The notes below the pieces were generated by a model. The model did not search any database. It saw nothing but the letters and a program-made list of their open reading frames with translations, and had not been told where the DNA came from. From Granulicella sp. L60 (GTDB lineage: Bacteria > Acidobacteriota > Terriglobia > Terriglobales > Acidobacteriaceae), in the NCBI RefSeq assembly GCF_009765825.1, contig NZ_LMUR01000003.1, forward strand, positions 97,864 through 161,863: a stretch of 64,000 bases of DNA. The letters are read 5' to 3'. A program made the position numbers and the translations under genes. This document shows, in pieces, positions 34,459 through 43,547 of this stretch. Every line of letters starts with the position of its first letter. The stretch's first letter is position 1.

Positions 34459-35235
34459 TTAGTGACTCATGGCGTCGTTGAACTGCTGGAAGAAGGCCGC
34501 GTATTTTTCGGTGCCGTTTTGTTCGGCGAAGCGGAGGGGTTTGACGCGCTCGACGAGGATCTCGGTGGCGTTGGGTTGGGTCTTGAGGAGCTCGATGGTC
34601 TCGGCGATGTAGTCCTTGAGAGGCATGGCGCGCGGGTCGGCTGCCTGGGCGCTGCCCATCAGCTCGGTCTGGACGTAGGGCGGGACGATCTCGATGACTT
34701 CGACGCTGGTGGATTTGAGCTGGTAGCGGAGGGACTGGCTCCAGGAGTGGATGGCGGCCTTGGTGGCGTTGTAGGTGGGGACGAGGGCCATGGGGATGAA
34801 GGCGAGGCCGGAGGAGACGGTGAGGATGGCGGCGTGGGGCTGCTTCTGCAGCTGGGGGAGCAGGGCAGCGGTGAGGCGGATGGGGCCGAGGAGGTTGGTG
34901 GTGATGGTGGCTTCGGCGGTGATGAGGTTGTCGGCGGTTTCGGCGGCTTTGAGGAGGTTCTCCGGGCGCATGATGCCGGCGTTGTGGATGACGACGTTGA
35001 GTGCGGGGTAGCTGGCGACGAGCTGGGCGGCTACGGCAGTGATGTTGGCGGGGTCTTCGATGTTGAGGACGACGGAGGACATGCCGGGGTTGGCGGCGGT
35101 GGTCTGGTCGAGGGCGTGCTGACGGCGGCCGGCGATGATGACGTGGTTGCCGAGCTTCTGGAAGGACTCTGCGAGGGCGCGGCCAATGCCGGAGCCGCCG
35201 CCGGTGATGAGGATGGTGTTTCTTGTGATTTTCAT
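34459..35235 (-). CDS. Short-chain dehydrogenase/reductase (DltE-like)
   Basis: 258-aa NAD(P)-dependent oxidoreductase. The cofactor loop is TGGGSGIG (residues 11-18), with NAG at IHNAGIMRPE, the catalytic Ser in LTVSSGLAF (about 143) and YxxxK in PTYNATKAAIHS (Tyr about 155, Lys about 159). IVPPYVQTEL fits the classical group. Start ATG 35235. It diverges from an HxlR regulator gene 98 bp away, which probably controls it; such pairs often answer to reactive carbonyl compounds. Confidence 0.92.
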   Translation of the reverse strand: MKITRNTILITGGGSGIGRALAESFQKLGNHVIIAGRRQHALDQTTAANPGMSSVVLNIEDPANITAVAAQLVASYPALNVVIHNAGIMRPENLLKAAETADNLITAEATITTNLLGPIRLTAALLPQLQKQPHAAILTVSSGLAFIPMALVPTYNATKAAIHSWSQSLRYQLKSTSVEVIEIVPPYVQTELMGSAQAADPRAMPLKDYIAETIELLKTQPNATEILVERVKPLRFAEQNGTEKYAAFFQQFNDAMSH

Positions 35236-35333
35236 AGCGATGATTCTCCCAAAGTGATATTAGGATGGTTTGTATCTGTTGGGAAGTAGGCACCTGAAAG
35301 ATTCATACTTACCTAAAAGAGAGTGAGGGGGCT

Positions 35334-35771
35334 ATGGGAACTGTGCTTGTTCGGAGTGCTAATGCTGTTGCGGAGATGAGGAAGAAGATGGCTGGAGTGC
35401 CTCCGAAGGAGACGGACCCGAAGCTGGATGCGCTGGTGCGGGAGATTATCGAGCTGGTGGCGGATAAGTGGACGATGCTGGTGCTGGAGGCTCTGGAGGA
35501 GCATGGGGTGGTGCGGTTTACGCGGCTGGGTGAGCTGGTGGGCGGGGTGAGCCAGAAGATGTTGACGAAGACAGTGCGGCAGATGGAGCGGGATGGCTTG
35601 GTGACGCGGACGGTGTATCCGGTGATTCCTCCGCGGGTGGAGTATGCGTTGACGGAGCTGGGGCACAGCCTGGGTGCGGCGTTTTGCGGGGTGTGGATCT
35701 GGGCAGAGGAGCATGGGGATGAGGTGATGAGGGCTCGCGAGGCGTTTGGGCGGGTGGGTGCTGCTAAGTGA
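35334..35771 (+). CDS. HxlR-family transcriptional regulator
   Basis: 145 aa winged-helix regulator. The family signature is clear: ELVADKWTMLVLEAL, VRFTRLGELVGGVSQKMLTK, MERDGLVTRTVYPVIPPRVE and YALTELGHSL. The typical N-terminal Cys sensor of HypR/HxlR proteins is absent; the only Cys is near the C-terminus (AAFCGVWI). GAGGGGG lies before the ATG. It diverges from the SDR gene, its probable target. Confidence 0.92.
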   Translation: MGTVLVRSANAVAEMRKKMAGVPPKETDPKLDALVREIIELVADKWTMLVLEALEEHGVVRFTRLGELVGGVSQKMLTKTVRQMERDGLVTRTVYPVIPPRVEYALTELGHSLGAAFCGVWIWAEEHGDEVMRAREAFGRVGAAK

Positions 35772-35819
35772 CGGCGACTTGATGTGGCGGGGTGGGCTAA
35801 GTTCTGGCATACTGCCGGG

Positions 35820-36917
35820 ATGAGGCGGTTTGGGGTTTTGCGATGTGACCGGAGTATGGGGCTGATCGCGAGATCGCTGTGTGCGTTGCTGGTTGCGGTG
35901 GGGCTGGGTGGAGCGGTGATGGTGGCGCAGGATCAGGAGGCGCCTACTCCTACGCTGCATGTGTACGCGAATCTGATACAAATTCCGGTGTTGGTGCTGA
36001 CTTCCAGCTTGGGCAAGGTTGCGCCGATTGCATCGAACAAATTTTCCATCAGTCTGGACGATGGGCCGCTGTTTCGAGCGACACATGTGCGGCTGGAGGG
36101 GGACGACCCTATCTCGCTGGCAATTTTTCTGGATACGGGGGAGGCGCAGGAAGGACTGCTGACGAAGATCGATGAGGCTATTGCGGGGCTTGCTCCGGGC
36201 TCGCTGCGTACGCAGGATCAGGTGTTCGTCTTTGCGATGAACTGTACGCAGCTCAAGATAGTTAAGCATGTGCGGCCAGAGCACGAATCTTTGAAGGAGG
36301 CGGTCGATAATGCGCTGCAGGTTTGGACGAGCCGGGCGGGTGAGAAGCATAGGGATAAGTGCCCAGCGAATCAGCTTCCGCATCTGAGGAGCGCGATGAT
36401 GTATGCGATGCGGACGTTGGCGAATGAGCCTGGGCGCAGGGTGATGCTGGCGGTGACGGATGGCAACGACGGCGGTGGGGCGCATCTGTGGAATGAGGTG
36501 AGAAAGTTTGCAGGTTCGTCGGGGATAGCGATCTTTGGGATGACGTACGAGTCGGGCGAGATGGGTTGGTCTATGCGATGGGCGGCGGATGACAATGATG
36601 CTTTCCGGTGGATGTGCGAGTCCACGGGGGGATTGAAGTTTCAGGTGACCAAGGCAAATGTCGGCCAGAGGATGACGCAGTTTGTGACGGAGCTGCGTGG
36701 TCGATACATCGTCGAGTTTCCGCGTCCTTACGATACGACGGGCGGAGAACATGATTTGGTGGTGAAGATTGAGAGGAGCAGGTATTTCGTTCGGCCTGCG
36801 GGAATCTCGGTTCCGATTCCTGACAAGGCTACGCTGGCCGATCCGATGACGGTACCTTCGGATCCGAAGCTGGCGCCGGAGTTGGGGACGAGGCGTGTGG
36901 TGTCTCAGATGCAGTGA
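35820..36917 (+). CDS. Secreted VWA-like protein with degenerate MIDAS
   Basis: 365 aa from ATG 35820 (ATG 35856 also possible). A signal peptide ([19 protein letters not shown]) precedes [20 protein letters not shown], which parallels the pre-domain of the VWFA-related protein at 29.2 kb. The VWA fold is recognisable ([15 protein letters not shown] near residue 100; [14 protein letters not shown]), but the usual DxSxS is DTGEA, so metal-dependent binding through MIDAS is doubtful. The C-terminal [13 protein letters not shown] matches the acidobacterial VWFA-related group. Role unknown. Confidence 0.75.
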   Translation: MRRFGVLRCDRSMGLIARSLCALLVAVGLGGAVMVAQDQEAPTPTLHVYANLIQIPVLVLTSSLGKVAPIASNKFSISLDDGPLFRATHVRLEGDDPISLAIFLDTGEAQEGLLTKIDEAIAGLAPGSLRTQDQVFVFAMNCTQLKIVKHVRPEHESLKEAVDNALQVWTSRAGEKHRDKCPANQLPHLRSAMMYAMRTLANEPGRRVMLAVTDGNDGGGAHLWNEVRKFAGSSGIAIFGMTYESGEMGWSMRWAADDNDAFRWMCESTGGLKFQVTKANVGQRMTQFVTELRGRYIVEFPRPYDTTGGEHDLVVKIERSRYFVRPAGISVPIPDKATLADPMTVPSDPKLAPELGTRRVVSQMQ

Positions 36918-37032
36918 TGGGAGCGGGTCGTTTGAGGAAGATCGCTTGCGGAAGAACGTGGGGATGGACGTTCGGGCGGTTAGAATCGAAGGATCTGGAA
37001 TCGAAACGATCGCTGCATTTGAAGAGAGAGTT

Positions 37033-38010
37033 ATGACTGGGTTGGTCTCGGGTGTTCCGAAGAAGAGGGCTCTGACGTTTCAAGAGCTTTTGTTTACGCT
37101 GCAACGGTTCTGGGCGGAGCGGGGATGCGTGCTGCAGCAGCCGTATGACGTTGAGGTGGGCGCGGGAACGATGTCTCCGGATACGTTTTTGCGCGTGCTG
37201 GGGCCGAAGCCGGTGAGGATTGCGTATGCGCAGCCTTCGCGCAGGCCGGCGGATGGGCGGTATGGGGAGAATCCCAATCGATTGTTTCGGCATACGCAGC
37301 TGCAGGTGATTCTGAAGCCGCCACCGGTGAATATTCAGGAGATGTATCTGGAGTCGCTGGTGGCGATCGGAATCGATCTTCGCGAACACGATATCAAGTT
37401 TGAAGAGGACAACTGGGAGTGGCCGGTGGGCGGCGCGTGGGGCGTGGGCTGGCAGGTGATGCTGGACGGGCTGGAGATTACGCAGTTCACATATTTTCAG
37501 CAGTGCGGCGGGATGGATCTCGACCCAATCTGCGGAGAGATTACTTATGGGCTGGAGCGGATCGCGGGATTTTTGCAGGATGTGGATTCGATCTACGACA
37601 TTGTGTGGGCGGTGGAACCGGATACGGGCCGCAAGGTGACGTATGGGGAGATGCGGCTGCCGGAGGAAGAGCAGTTTTCCGCTTACAGCTTCGACTATGC
37701 GGATGTGGGGTCGCTGTGGAAGCACCTGGATCTGTATGAGGCGGAGTGCCTCGGATTACTTGAACAGGCGAAGGGCTTTGAGGACATGGATGCGCTGCAG
37801 TTGAAGCGGTTTCCGGTGCTTGGGGCGTATGAGCTAGCGCTGAAGTGCTCGCATGTGTTCAATCTGCTGGATGCTCGCGGGGCGATCTCGGTGACGGAGC
37901 GCGTGGGCGTGATGGCGCGGATTCGGACGCTGGTGGTGGGTGTGGCGAAGGCTTATGCGGCGCAGGGGGTTGCGCTGACGGGCGCGGAGAAGGAAGCTGT
38001 GGTGTGTTGA
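37033..38010 (+). CDS. glyQ: Glycyl-tRNA synthetase alpha subunit
   Basis: 325 aa from ATG 37033 with AGAGAG upstream; earlier in-frame codons extend into the VWA gene. The class II catalytic subunit is identified by [39 protein letters not shown], and [20 protein letters not shown]. With the beta subunit it forms the alpha2beta2 enzyme that charges tRNA-Gly. glyS follows after 113 bp. The two-subunit form, rather than the single-chain GlyRS, is usual in Gram-negative bacteria. Confidence 0.96.
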   Translation: MTGLVSGVPKKRALTFQELLFTLQRFWAERGCVLQQPYDVEVGAGTMSPDTFLRVLGPKPVRIAYAQPSRRPADGRYGENPNRLFRHTQLQVILKPPPVNIQEMYLESLVAIGIDLREHDIKFEEDNWEWPVGGAWGVGWQVMLDGLEITQFTYFQQCGGMDLDPICGEITYGLERIAGFLQDVDSIYDIVWAVEPDTGRKVTYGEMRLPEEEQFSAYSFDYADVGSLWKHLDLYEAECLGLLEQAKGFEDMDALQLKRFPVLGAYELALKCSHVFNLLDARGAISVTERVGVMARIRTLVVGVAKAYAAQGVALTGAEKEAVVC

Positions 38011-38123
38011 GGGGCTTGCACTCCCACTCATCGCGATGCTGCTGCGATGGATGGGGCACCCCGACTTTTGTGTTTGGTTGGATTTGAGATGCGCCCTTTG
38101 CGGCGGGATTTGAGTTGAGGACG

Positions 38124-40238
38124 ATGGCTGATTTTTTGTTTGAGATTGGGTTGGAAGAGGTTCCGGCGCGGATGATTGCGGGCGCGCAGGCTGAGCTGGA
38201 GCAGCGCGTGGTGAAGATGCTGGAGCGCGAGCGGCTGGTGCGGTCGGGTGTGCGGAGCAGAAGCTTTGCGACTCCGCGACGGCTGGCGGTGTGGGTGGAT
38301 GGCGTGGCGGAGCGGCAGGAGGATCTGGCCGAGGAGCTGGTGGGGCCTTCGGTGAAGGTGGCGTACAAAGATGGCGTGGCGACGCCGGCGGCGGTGGCGT
38401 TTGCGAAGAAGGCGGGCGTGGCTGTGGAGGAGTTGAAGACGGTTACGAACGCGAAGGGCGAGTACCTGGCGGCGACCTCGGTGAAGGCGGGCAGGGCTGC
38501 GGCTGAGGTGATTGCGGCGGAGATGCCCAAGGAGCTGGCGGGGATCTATTGGGCGAAGAATATGTATTGGCGGCCGGGTAAGCCGGAGCGGTTTGTGCGG
38601 CCGGTGCGCTGGCTGGTGGCGCTGCTGGGCGGTGAGGTTGTGCCGGTGGAGTTTGGCGGATATGTAGCGGATAGAGTTACGTATGGGCATCGGGTGTTGT
38701 TTGGCGATGGAGTGATCACGCTGAAGGTTCCGGGTGAGTACGAGGATGCGCTGCTGGGCGGCTTCGTGATTGCGGATGTGGAGGTGCGGCGCGAGAGGAT
38801 TCGGAAGGCGCTGGATCGTGTGACGAGGAGTGTGCCGGGTCTGCGATGGCGCGAGGACCATGGGCTTGTGGATAAGCTGACGCATCTGACGGAGTGGCCT
38901 TCGGTGTTGCTGGGAGGATTTGAGAGGGAGTATCTCGCGCTGCCGGAGGAGGTGCTGGTGACGGTGATGCGGGATCATCAGAGCTACTTTGCGGTGGAGG
39001 ATAAGGATGGCGGGCTGGCTCCGCACTTTCTCGCTGTGCTGAATACTGAGGCGGATGAGGCTGGGGTGGCGGTGATTCGGCATGGGAATGAGCGGGTGCT
39101 GCGGGCTCGGTTCAACGATGCGCGTTTCTTTTGGGAGTTCGATCAGCGGGTGCCGCTGGTGGAGCGGGTGAAGCTGCTGGAGAATGTTACGTTTCAGAAG
39201 GATCTGGGGAGTTATGCGAAGAAGTCAGAGCGGGTGCGTGGTGTAGCGGCGAAGCTTGCAGGGTTGGTTGCTGCGGGTGGAGTTGCGGTGGACGCGGAGG
39301 CGCTGGATCATGCGGCGCGGTTGGCGAAGGCCGACCTGACGGCGGAGTTGGTGAAGGAGTTTACGGAGCTACAGGGCGTGGTGGGTGGGTTGTATGCGCG
39401 GGCGCAGGGATTTCCGGCTGCTGTAGGGGACGCGATCTATGACCAGTACAAGCCGGAGTCGATGGAGGACGCGGTGCCTCGGACGGTTGAGGGCGCGTTG
39501 CTGGCGATTGCGGATAAGGCGGATACGATTGCGGGGATGTTTGGGCTGGGGCTTGAGCCTACGGGGTCGAAGGATCCGTTTGCATTGCGCAGAGCTGCGA
39601 ATGGGATTGTGAAGACGTTGGCAGAGACGCACGCTGCGCTGCCGTTGACGCTGGATGATGTGGCGGCGGTGGGTTCGAGTGAAGCTGCGGTGTCGGCGAA
39701 GGTGAGAGCTTTTTTTGCGGAGAGGCTGGAGTTCTATCTGCGGGAGGCTCGTGCGCAGGCGTATGACGTGGTAAAGGCTGTGCTGGCTGTGGGTTCGAAC
39801 GATGTGCGGGATGCGGTGGTCCGGGCTGAGGCGGTGACGGCGGTTCGCGGGGCGTCTTCTGGGGCTACGGGTGATTTTGTTGCGGTCTCGGCGGCGTTTA
39901 AACGGATGAAGAATATTCTGGCGCAGGCGAAGGAGAAGGGGGTCGCTTCGGCGACTGGTGTGGATGCCGCGCTGCTGACGGAGCCTACGGAGAGAGCTCT
40001 GGCGGAGCGGTCGGCTGAACTGGCTGTTCGGGTGACGACCCTGCGTGGGGAGAAGAATTATGTTGCTGCGCTGGAGCAGATTGCTACGCTGAGGCCGCAG
40101 GTGGATGCGTTCTTCGAGGCGGTGATGGTGATGGCTCCGGATGAGGCGGTGCGGGCGAATCGGCTGGCTCTGCTGGAGAAGGTGTTGGGGGATTTTTCGG
40201 GGATTGCGGACTTTTCGGAGATTGTGGTGGCTGGGTAG
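38124..40238 (+). CDS. glyS: Glycyl-tRNA synthetase beta subunit
   Basis: 704 aa from ATG 38124 (TTG 38115 possible). It opens with the conserved MADFLFEIGLEEVPARM and contains TPRRLAVWV-like ATPRRLAVWVDGVAE, ENVTFQKDLGSYAKKSERV, AARLAKADLTAELVKEFTEL and QGVVGGLYA, all GlyS landmarks, with the HD-like region and an anticodon-binding C-terminus. It recognises tRNA-Gly for the alpha subunit. The Val/Ala-heavy composition matches neighbours. Confidence 0.96.
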   Translation: MADFLFEIGLEEVPARMIAGAQAELEQRVVKMLERERLVRSGVRSRSFATPRRLAVWVDGVAERQEDLAEELVGPSVKVAYKDGVATPAAVAFAKKAGVAVEELKTVTNAKGEYLAATSVKAGRAAAEVIAAEMPKELAGIYWAKNMYWRPGKPERFVRPVRWLVALLGGEVVPVEFGGYVADRVTYGHRVLFGDGVITLKVPGEYEDALLGGFVIADVEVRRERIRKALDRVTRSVPGLRWREDHGLVDKLTHLTEWPSVLLGGFEREYLALPEEVLVTVMRDHQSYFAVEDKDGGLAPHFLAVLNTEADEAGVAVIRHGNERVLRARFNDARFFWEFDQRVPLVERVKLLENVTFQKDLGSYAKKSERVRGVAAKLAGLVAAGGVAVDAEALDHAARLAKADLTAELVKEFTELQGVVGGLYARAQGFPAAVGDAIYDQYKPESMEDAVPRTVEGALLAIADKADTIAGMFGLGLEPTGSKDPFALRRAANGIVKTLAETHAALPLTLDDVAAVGSSEAAVSAKVRAFFAERLEFYLREARAQAYDVVKAVLAVGSNDVRDAVVRAEAVTAVRGASSGATGDFVAVSAAFKRMKNILAQAKEKGVASATGVDAALLTEPTERALAERSAELAVRVTTLRGEKNYVAALEQIATLRPQVDAFFEAVMVMAPDEAVRANRLALLEKVLGDFSGIADFSEIVVAG

Positions 40239-40316
40239 GGAGACATATCCCTGGACTGACGCCACGCGCTTGCGTTCTGTGGGACGTAAGCGCTAAAGCC
40301 GTAGGCTGCGCAGGAA

Positions 40317-40362
40317 GCAAAGACAGAATACAGGGGTTCTTCGCTGTGCTCAGAATGACGAC
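40317..40362. repeat. Dispersed intergenic repeat, copy 2
   Basis: Begins GCAAAGACAGAATACAGGGG and ends CTCAGAATGACGAC; aligns with 30251-30297 with a few substitutions and one-base gaps. It leads straight into the 22-bp tandem array. Confidence 0.65.
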
Positions 40363-40563
40363 AATATTGATTTGCCGAATGACATGGTCTATCTGAACGA
40401 AGCGAACGAACGATACCTTGATTCGAATGAGTTACAACTTCAATTCGGATGGACGTCAGCTTCAGTTCGAATGAACGATGACATCGATCTCGAACGAACG
40501 CATCGTTCTTGATGAGCGGCAGCGTCGATTCAGATGAGCTACGGCGTCTATTTAGACGGCGAT
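40363..40563. repeat. Degenerate 22-bp tandem repeat array
   Basis: Consecutive units with a 22-bp period include ATACCTTGATTCGAATGAGT.. (40413-40434), CAACTTCAATTCGGATGGAC.. (40435-40456), CAGCTTCAGTTCGAATGAAC.. (40457-40478), the CGAACGAACG-ending units (40391-40412 and 40479-40500), a 19-bp unit (40501-40519), and units at 40520-40541 and 40542-40563. The common core is TTCGAATGA. The period is not a multiple of three, so it is not coding. It accounts for most of the gene-free gap after glyS. Confidence 0.65.
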
Positions 40564-40581
40564 CTTGAAGACTCGGTGTTG

Positions 40582-40758
40582 CTAGTCTGCGATGAGCATG
40601 ACGCCGAGCATGAAGAGGAAGATGGCGAAGAGAGAGCCGATTGGTATGAGTACGCCTTCGCAAAGATTAGTCCAGCTGCTGCAGGACTGACTGCCGTCTT
40701 CGGCGCGGGCGGTGGATTGGAAGGTTGAAGCATCCTCGATTCGTGGGGTGTATTGCAT
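40582..40758 (-). CDS. Small C-terminally anchored membrane protein (58 aa)
   Basis: ATG 40758 has AGGAAA a few bases upstream; TAG ends at 40582. The first 35 residues are polar (QYTPRIEDASTFQSTARAED, then SCSSWTNLCEG), and the last 22 form a membrane helix (VLIPIGSLFAIFLFMLGVML) ending IAD. No family is recognised. The good binding site and hydrophobic C-terminus support it over other readings of this stretch. Confidence 0.55.
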   Translation of the reverse strand: MQYTPRIEDASTFQSTARAEDGSQSCSSWTNLCEGVLIPIGSLFAIFLFMLGVMLIAD

Positions 40759-40992
40759 ATTCTTTTCCTGTTTCTTTCTTTGTTACGAGACCTGAGAGGT
40801 TGAGGCAGAGCTCGCTGCGTTATGTTCTACGACGTACCTTGCTGCGAGTTGCGAGTTGAGGTTCGAGCACTGCTATCGATCTTCTGAACTTTGTGGACGC
40901 ATCATCCATGATGGCGATGATGGGGTGCAAGAGTTATGACGCAGGGAGTGCCGCGGGCGTTATCTCCCTGCGGTACGTGGAACGGCCACCTT

Positions 40993-41670
40993 TCACAGCT
41001 GAAGTTGGACCAGGTCCGCGTGCTGCTGCGGGCGCAGGAGGTGGATGGAAGACATGTCTTCGGGCGAGGGAAGTTCGCCGATGGCCATGGCGGTCTCATC
41101 GCAGGCGTTGCGGCGAGCGCAGCGGATGCAGTCCTTGAGAATCTTGTCGCGGAGGGCGCGGTGTTCGGCGAGGTGAAAGTTGAAGTGCTCGAAGAAGCTG
41201 GGAATGCGGGTGAAGAGGCAGACGCAGCGGATGCCGCAGGCTTCGGCCTGGTCGAGGATGGCTTGAACGAGGAGGCCGCCGGCTCCGTGGCCTTTGATGT
41301 CGGGGCGAACGACGATGGAGCGGACCTCGGCGAGATGCGGACCGTAGACGTGGAGGGCAGCGCAGCCGATGAACTGGTGGGCGTCGGACTCGACGACGGT
41401 GAAGGTGCGGATGTTCTGGCAGATCTCGGTGTAGGAGCGGCGGAGGAGGGTGCCGTCGTAGGAGAAGCTGTCGATGAGTTGATGGATGGCGTGGGCGTCC
41501 TGCAACTGCGCGGGGCGCGTGTGCATGGAGGACTTAGTCAGCTGGCTGGGGGTGGGGGCGATGCGGGAGGTAGGCAGGGCTGCGGCGTTGGTGCTGGTTG
41601 AGGGGAAGGAAGATACGTGGGCCGAGGGTAAGGGGGCGGGCGGCGGTTCCAGTACTAAGGACGATGACAT
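40993..41670 (-). CDS. GNAT-family N-acetyltransferase (ArgA/NAGS-like)
   Basis: 225 aa from ATG 41670, or about 177 aa from ATG 41526; neither start has a good binding site. The first 48 residues are Pro/Ser-rich. The GNAT fold then shows ARPAQLQDAHAIHQLIDSF-like sequence, FIGCAALHVYG, LAEVRSIVVRPDIKGHGAG (acetyl-CoA loop) and CVCLFTRIPSFFEHFNF. This most resembles single-domain N-acetylglutamate synthases, so a role in arginine synthesis is possible but not proven. It is monocistronic. Confidence 0.8.
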   Translation of the reverse strand: MSSSLVLEPPPAPLPSAHVSSFPSTSTNAAALPTSRIAPTPSQLTKSSMHTRPAQLQDAHAIHQLIDSFSYDGTLLRRSYTEICQNIRTFTVVESDAHQFIGCAALHVYGPHLAEVRSIVVRPDIKGHGAGGLLVQAILDQAEACGIRCVCLFTRIPSFFEHFNFHLAEHRALRDKILKDCIRCARRNACDETAMAIGELPSPEDMSSIHLLRPQQHADLVQLQL

Positions 41671-41808
41671 ATGCCACTGCACTTTTCTTTTTTTGTTGCC
41701 GTCGATGGATGCTGACGGGAGTTGAGGTTGAAGGCAGACGATGGGGAGGTATAACTCCTGCCTGTGGGCGGACATTTCATAACGACTTGCGTGCGTTATG
41801 AAGCCGCG

Positions 41809-42033
41809 TTAGCAGCCGTAGTGGCGGCCTTCGCGGCTGGGCTCCCAGGGAATCGGAGCAAAGGTGCGCTGGAAGAAGGTGTTGTCGACGATGTAGCGCT
41901 CGCGGTTTTCGCCTTCGATGATCCAGTCGCCGGGGTAGGCTTTGCGCTGGCCGGCGTCGGTGAGGATGAGGGTGGAGCGTTGGCATTGCGTGGCGTTCAC
42001 GAGAAGCGGTCTACGGGTGCGAAACGTGTTCAT
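41809..42033 (-). CDS. Conserved-looking small protein with PGDW motif (74 aa)
   Basis: ATG 42033 is preceded by AGGAGA eight bases upstream. It has no membrane segment. The middle, AYPGDWIIEGENRERYIVDN followed by TFFQRTFAPI, resembles the short PGDY/W proteins often seen in phage or host genomes, whose function is unknown. One Cys near residue 17 and one at the end. I assign no function. Confidence 0.65.
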   Translation of the reverse strand: MNTFRTRRPLLVNATQCQRSTLILTDAGQRKAYPGDWIIEGENRERYIVDNTFFQRTFAPIPWEPSREGRHYGC

Positions 42034-42398
42034 CAGGCTGTCTCCTGTCGGCCCTGTTCTGCCGACAAGATCTATCTCAACACCGGGTTCATAAAAACGG
42101 CATAACGAATTTGGAAAAGGTTCGTAAAGGCGCAGGATGGTGCATCTGTTGGGTTTGCGGGAGGGTTTTGCGGGAAGAATTGCCTGGGAGGCGCGATGGT
42201 GGCGGCTTTTTGCGGAGCTCTGAGGCGGATTGCAGCGTGGGAGCGTCTTACTGGTACGGCTGTATGAAGGCGGGGGAGAGTCCGGCCTTGGCGTGGGATG
42301 CGGAAGGATCGTTCGTGGCGATGGGTTTGGCGGCGCAGGTGGGCTGAGGCTGCTCTCGCTTTAGGTTTGGGGCTTATGGAAGGCGAGGATTGCGGTTG

Positions 42399-43547
42399 AT
42401 GGAGCTGACTCATCCAAAGGCGCGGAGGATGCCGGAGCTGGACGCGCTGCGGGGGCTGTTCCTGGTGTGGATGACCTTTACGCACATGCCGACGAGGTTC
42501 AGCGACTTTGTGAACCAGCCGGTGGGGTTTGTGTCTTCGGCGGAGGGATTTGTCTTTCTGTCGGCGATGCTGGTGAGCCATGTCTATCTGCGCGAAGCGA
42601 TGGACGATGTGGGAGCGATGTGGACGAAGCTTTGGCGAAGGACGCTGAAGATCTACGGCTATCACCTGCTGATGCTGACGTTCGCGTTTACGATTGCCGC
42701 TGCGTTTGCGACGAAGACGCACCGGCCGGCGATCTACAATCTGATCAACTTTTATCTGGCGCATCCGAAGGTGGCGGTTATCGGAGGCGTGCTGCTGATT
42801 TATTGTCCGCCTCTGCTGGATATTCTGCCGATGTATGTGCTGTTTCTGTTTATGACGCCGGTCGCGTTGACGGTGGGTGTGCGCTACGGCTGGCGGTTGG
42901 TTCTTGGAGGGAGCGGCGCGCTTTGGCTATGGGCGCAGTTCGGGCTGCGAGAGGCCGTCCATTCGTGGCTGGTGCAAGTGACGCATCTGCAGATTCCGTT
43001 GCAGGAGACGGGGGCGTTCAACCTGTTTGCGTGGCAGGCGGTGTGGATTGCGGGGCTGTGGCTGGGGGTGAAGACGGCTCAGAACGATATGCCGTTGAAG
43101 CGGGTTCCGGGGTACATGGTGGCTGTGTGCGGGGTGGTCTGCATGTTTTTTCTAGGGGTGCGGCATCAGTGGTTGGGGCAGCATCTGACGCAGCAGGCGT
43201 TGGGGATCAGCCTGGACAAGTGGCAGATTGGACCGATGCGGGTGATCAATTTGGCTGCGTTTCTGATCGTCTGCTACTGGATGCGGAGGTATCTGCTGAA
43301 GCTGGTCTCGATTGAGCCGTTTCTCACGCTGGGGAAGGCGTCGCTGCAGGTGTTCTGCGCGCATGTGTTCTTTGTCTTCGCGGGGCTGGCGCTGCTGTAT
43401 GGAGATATTCCGCAGCTACATGGGGCGAGGGCTTATGGGATGCTGCTGCTGACCTTCTCCGGGTTGATGCTGGTGGCGATGCGCGAGGCCAGGCTGCGCC
43501 GGGAGGCTAAATCCAGGGCTGCTGCCGGGCCGTCTGTGGTTAGTTGA
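42399..43547 (+). CDS. OpgC-domain membrane protein (putative acyltransferase)
   Basis: 382 aa from ATG 42399. About ten hydrophobic helices. The start is typical: PELDALRGLFLVWMTFTHMP, then GFVSSAEGFVFLSAMLVSHV; LGKASLQVFCAHVFFVFAGL marks the last third. OpgC proteins are inner-membrane enzymes that attach succinyl or similar groups to periplasmic glucans. Here no opgG or opgH gene is adjacent, so the acceptor may be another surface glycan. Its 3' end overlaps a convergent gene by 8 nt. Confidence 0.85.
   Translation: MELTHPKARRMPELDALRGLFLVWMTFTHMPTRFSDFVNQPVGFVSSAEGFVFLSAMLVSHVYLREAMDDVGAMWTKLWRRTLKIYGYHLLMLTFAFTIAAAFATKTHRPAIYNLINFYLAHPKVAVIGGVLLIYCPPLLDILPMYVLFLFMTPVALTVGVRYGWRLVLGGSGALWLWAQFGLREAVHSWLVQVTHLQIPLQETGAFNLFAWQAVWIAGLWLGVKTAQNDMPLKRVPGYMVAVCGVVCMFFLGVRHQWLGQHLTQQALGISLDKWQIGPMRVINLAAFLIVCYWMRRYLLKLVSIEPFLTLGKASLQVFCAHVFFVFAGLALLYGDIPQLHGARAYGMLLLTFSGLMLVAMREARLRREAKSRAAAGPSVVS

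Noticed and set aside
40363..40563. 22-bp array as a CRISPR
   Set aside because: The units are contiguous and degenerate with no spacers, and no cas genes are near.
40936..41601. 221-aa plus-strand ORF
   Set aside because: Asp/Gly/Val-rich antisense of the GNAT acetyltransferase.
42111..42347. 78-aa plus-strand ORF before the OpgC gene
   Set aside because: Composition typical of shadow frames, no binding site, no recognisable motif; the gap is treated as non-coding.
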